Assembly: GCA_903930725.1 (NCBI GenBank)
Contig: CAIYZW010000525.1
Location: 1-6,586, forward strand
Length of the DNA: 6,586 nt
From: an uncultured Bacteroidota bacterium
GTDB taxonomy: Bacteria > Bacteroidota > Bacteroidia > Bacteroidales > 4484-276
Direction of reading: 5' to 3'
Positions 6,029-6,586 of this stretch are shown here, one piece after another. Under the pieces are notes generated by a model. It was not told the origin of the DNA and ran no database searches. It saw only the letters and a program-made list of their open reading frames with translations. Numbering within the stretch: position 1 is the first letter of the stretch; every line of letters begins with the position of its first letter. Position numbers and translations under genes: made by a program.

Positions 6029-6586
6029 ACCAGATTAAAATTGTGATTAGAATACTTATCGCGCCAATGATTACGGCCATAACAACCGGCTTTTCGTACC
6101 ACGGGATTCCAGGTTCGTCGTAAGTTTTTGGCGTAAGCGAATAAACCAGCCCCCGCAAATCGTCATCGGTTTTTAACTGTTTTGTAAAAAATGAAATGAT
6201 GATGGTGAGGATAAAACATACCGACCAGGCATAAATGGCTGTCCAGAAACCTTGCGCCATTCCGCTTGGATATTCGACTAATTGCGTAAGCCAGCCGCCC
6301 TTGCCTTCGGCAATGGTAAGGCTGTAATGCAAAGCAGCAGCAAAAGTTCCGGCAATCAATCCCCAAAAAGCAGCGTTACCGGTTGACCGTTTCCAGAACA
6401 TTCCCAACATAAAAGTTGCAAAAAGCGGCGCATTCACAAAGGCAAAAACCAATTGCAGGAAATCCATGATGTTATTGAAATTGGCCGCAATATAGGCTGC
6501 ACCAATGCTCACTGCCACACCAAAAACGGTAGCAAATTGCCCCACTTTAAGGTAATGTTTGTCTGATTTCCGCGGCTGGATGTACG
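6027..6586 (-). CDS. Sodium:solute symporter (SSS/SLC5, SGLT-like), C-terminal part
   Basis: The frame is open from the right edge to TAG at 6027-6029, giving the last 186 residues of a larger protein. The true start lies outside the window; the GTG at 6545 is internal. About five transmembrane segments can be seen: around FATVFGVAVSIGAAYIA, LQLVFAFVNAPLFATFML, FWGLIAGTFAAAL, WTAIYAWSVCFILTIIISFF and VVMAVIIGAISILITILIW. The stretch GMFWKRSTGNAAFWGLIAG and the cytoplasmic linker DDDLRGLVYSLTPK are typical of bacterial SGLT-type members, which import sugars or related solutes with Na+ through the inner membrane. The substrate cannot be read from this fragment because most of the binding-site helices are outside. 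It is followed at once by the small two-helix gene. Confidence 0.9.
   Translation of the reverse strand, partial: YIQPRKSDKHYLKVGQFATVFGVAVSIGAAYIAANFNNIMDFLQLVFAFVNAPLFATFMLGMFWKRSTGNAAFWGLIAGTFAAALHYSLTIAEGKGGWLTQLVEYPSGMAQGFWTAIYAWSVCFILTIIISFFTKQLKTDDDLRGLVYSLTPKTYDEPGIPWYEKPVVMAVIIGAISILITILIW

Overview
The window reads as part of an anaerobic Bacteroidota (Bacteroidetes) genome. This is inferred from protein flavour, the moderate, A/T-leaning base composition, A-rich start regions with few Shine-Dalgarno sites, and an SGLT-type symporter tail of the kind common in that phylum. Taxonomy cannot be proved from the sequence alone.

Left part (1-4728, minus strand): a three-gene cluster transcribed right to left. 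It encodes a NuoE-like [2Fe-2S] subunit (4192-4728), a NuoF-like FMN/NADH subunit with C-terminal ferredoxin domains (2366-4144), and a very large hybrid subunit (2335 running off the left edge). The hybrid carries a [2Fe-2S] domain, an inserted GltD/NfnB-like FAD-NADPH domain, ferredoxin clusters and the start of a formate-dehydrogenase/NuoG-like fold. This is the architecture of the Stn (Sporomusa-type) electron-bifurcating transhydrogenase, related to the HydABC bifurcating hydrogenases. The expected job is soluble, reversible coupling of NADPH, NADH and ferredoxin pools. The formate-dehydrogenase-like part has lost all four cysteines that would hold the cluster next to the molybdenum cofactor, so the protein is probably not a formate dehydrogenase.

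Middle part (4729-5814): about 1.1 kb with no convincing intact gene. It holds the upstream region of the Stn-like operon, a perfect-period 21-bp tandem array of 14 units (5174-5467), and a broken plus-strand stretch (about 5551-5797) resembling the EVK-containing core of a PD-(D/E)xK nuclease-like protein. The array encodes a coiled-coil-like heptad in one plus-strand frame. Array and remnant together look like the wreck of one coiled-coil/nuclease-like gene. A hairpin at 5759-5795 may terminate the operon on the right.

Right part (5815-6586, minus strand): the C-terminal part of a sodium:solute symporter entering from the right edge. It is followed 11 bases later by a 66-residue two-helix membrane protein whose perfect AGGAGG ribosome binding site overlaps the symporter stop codon. 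The two are probably translationally coupled and may work together.
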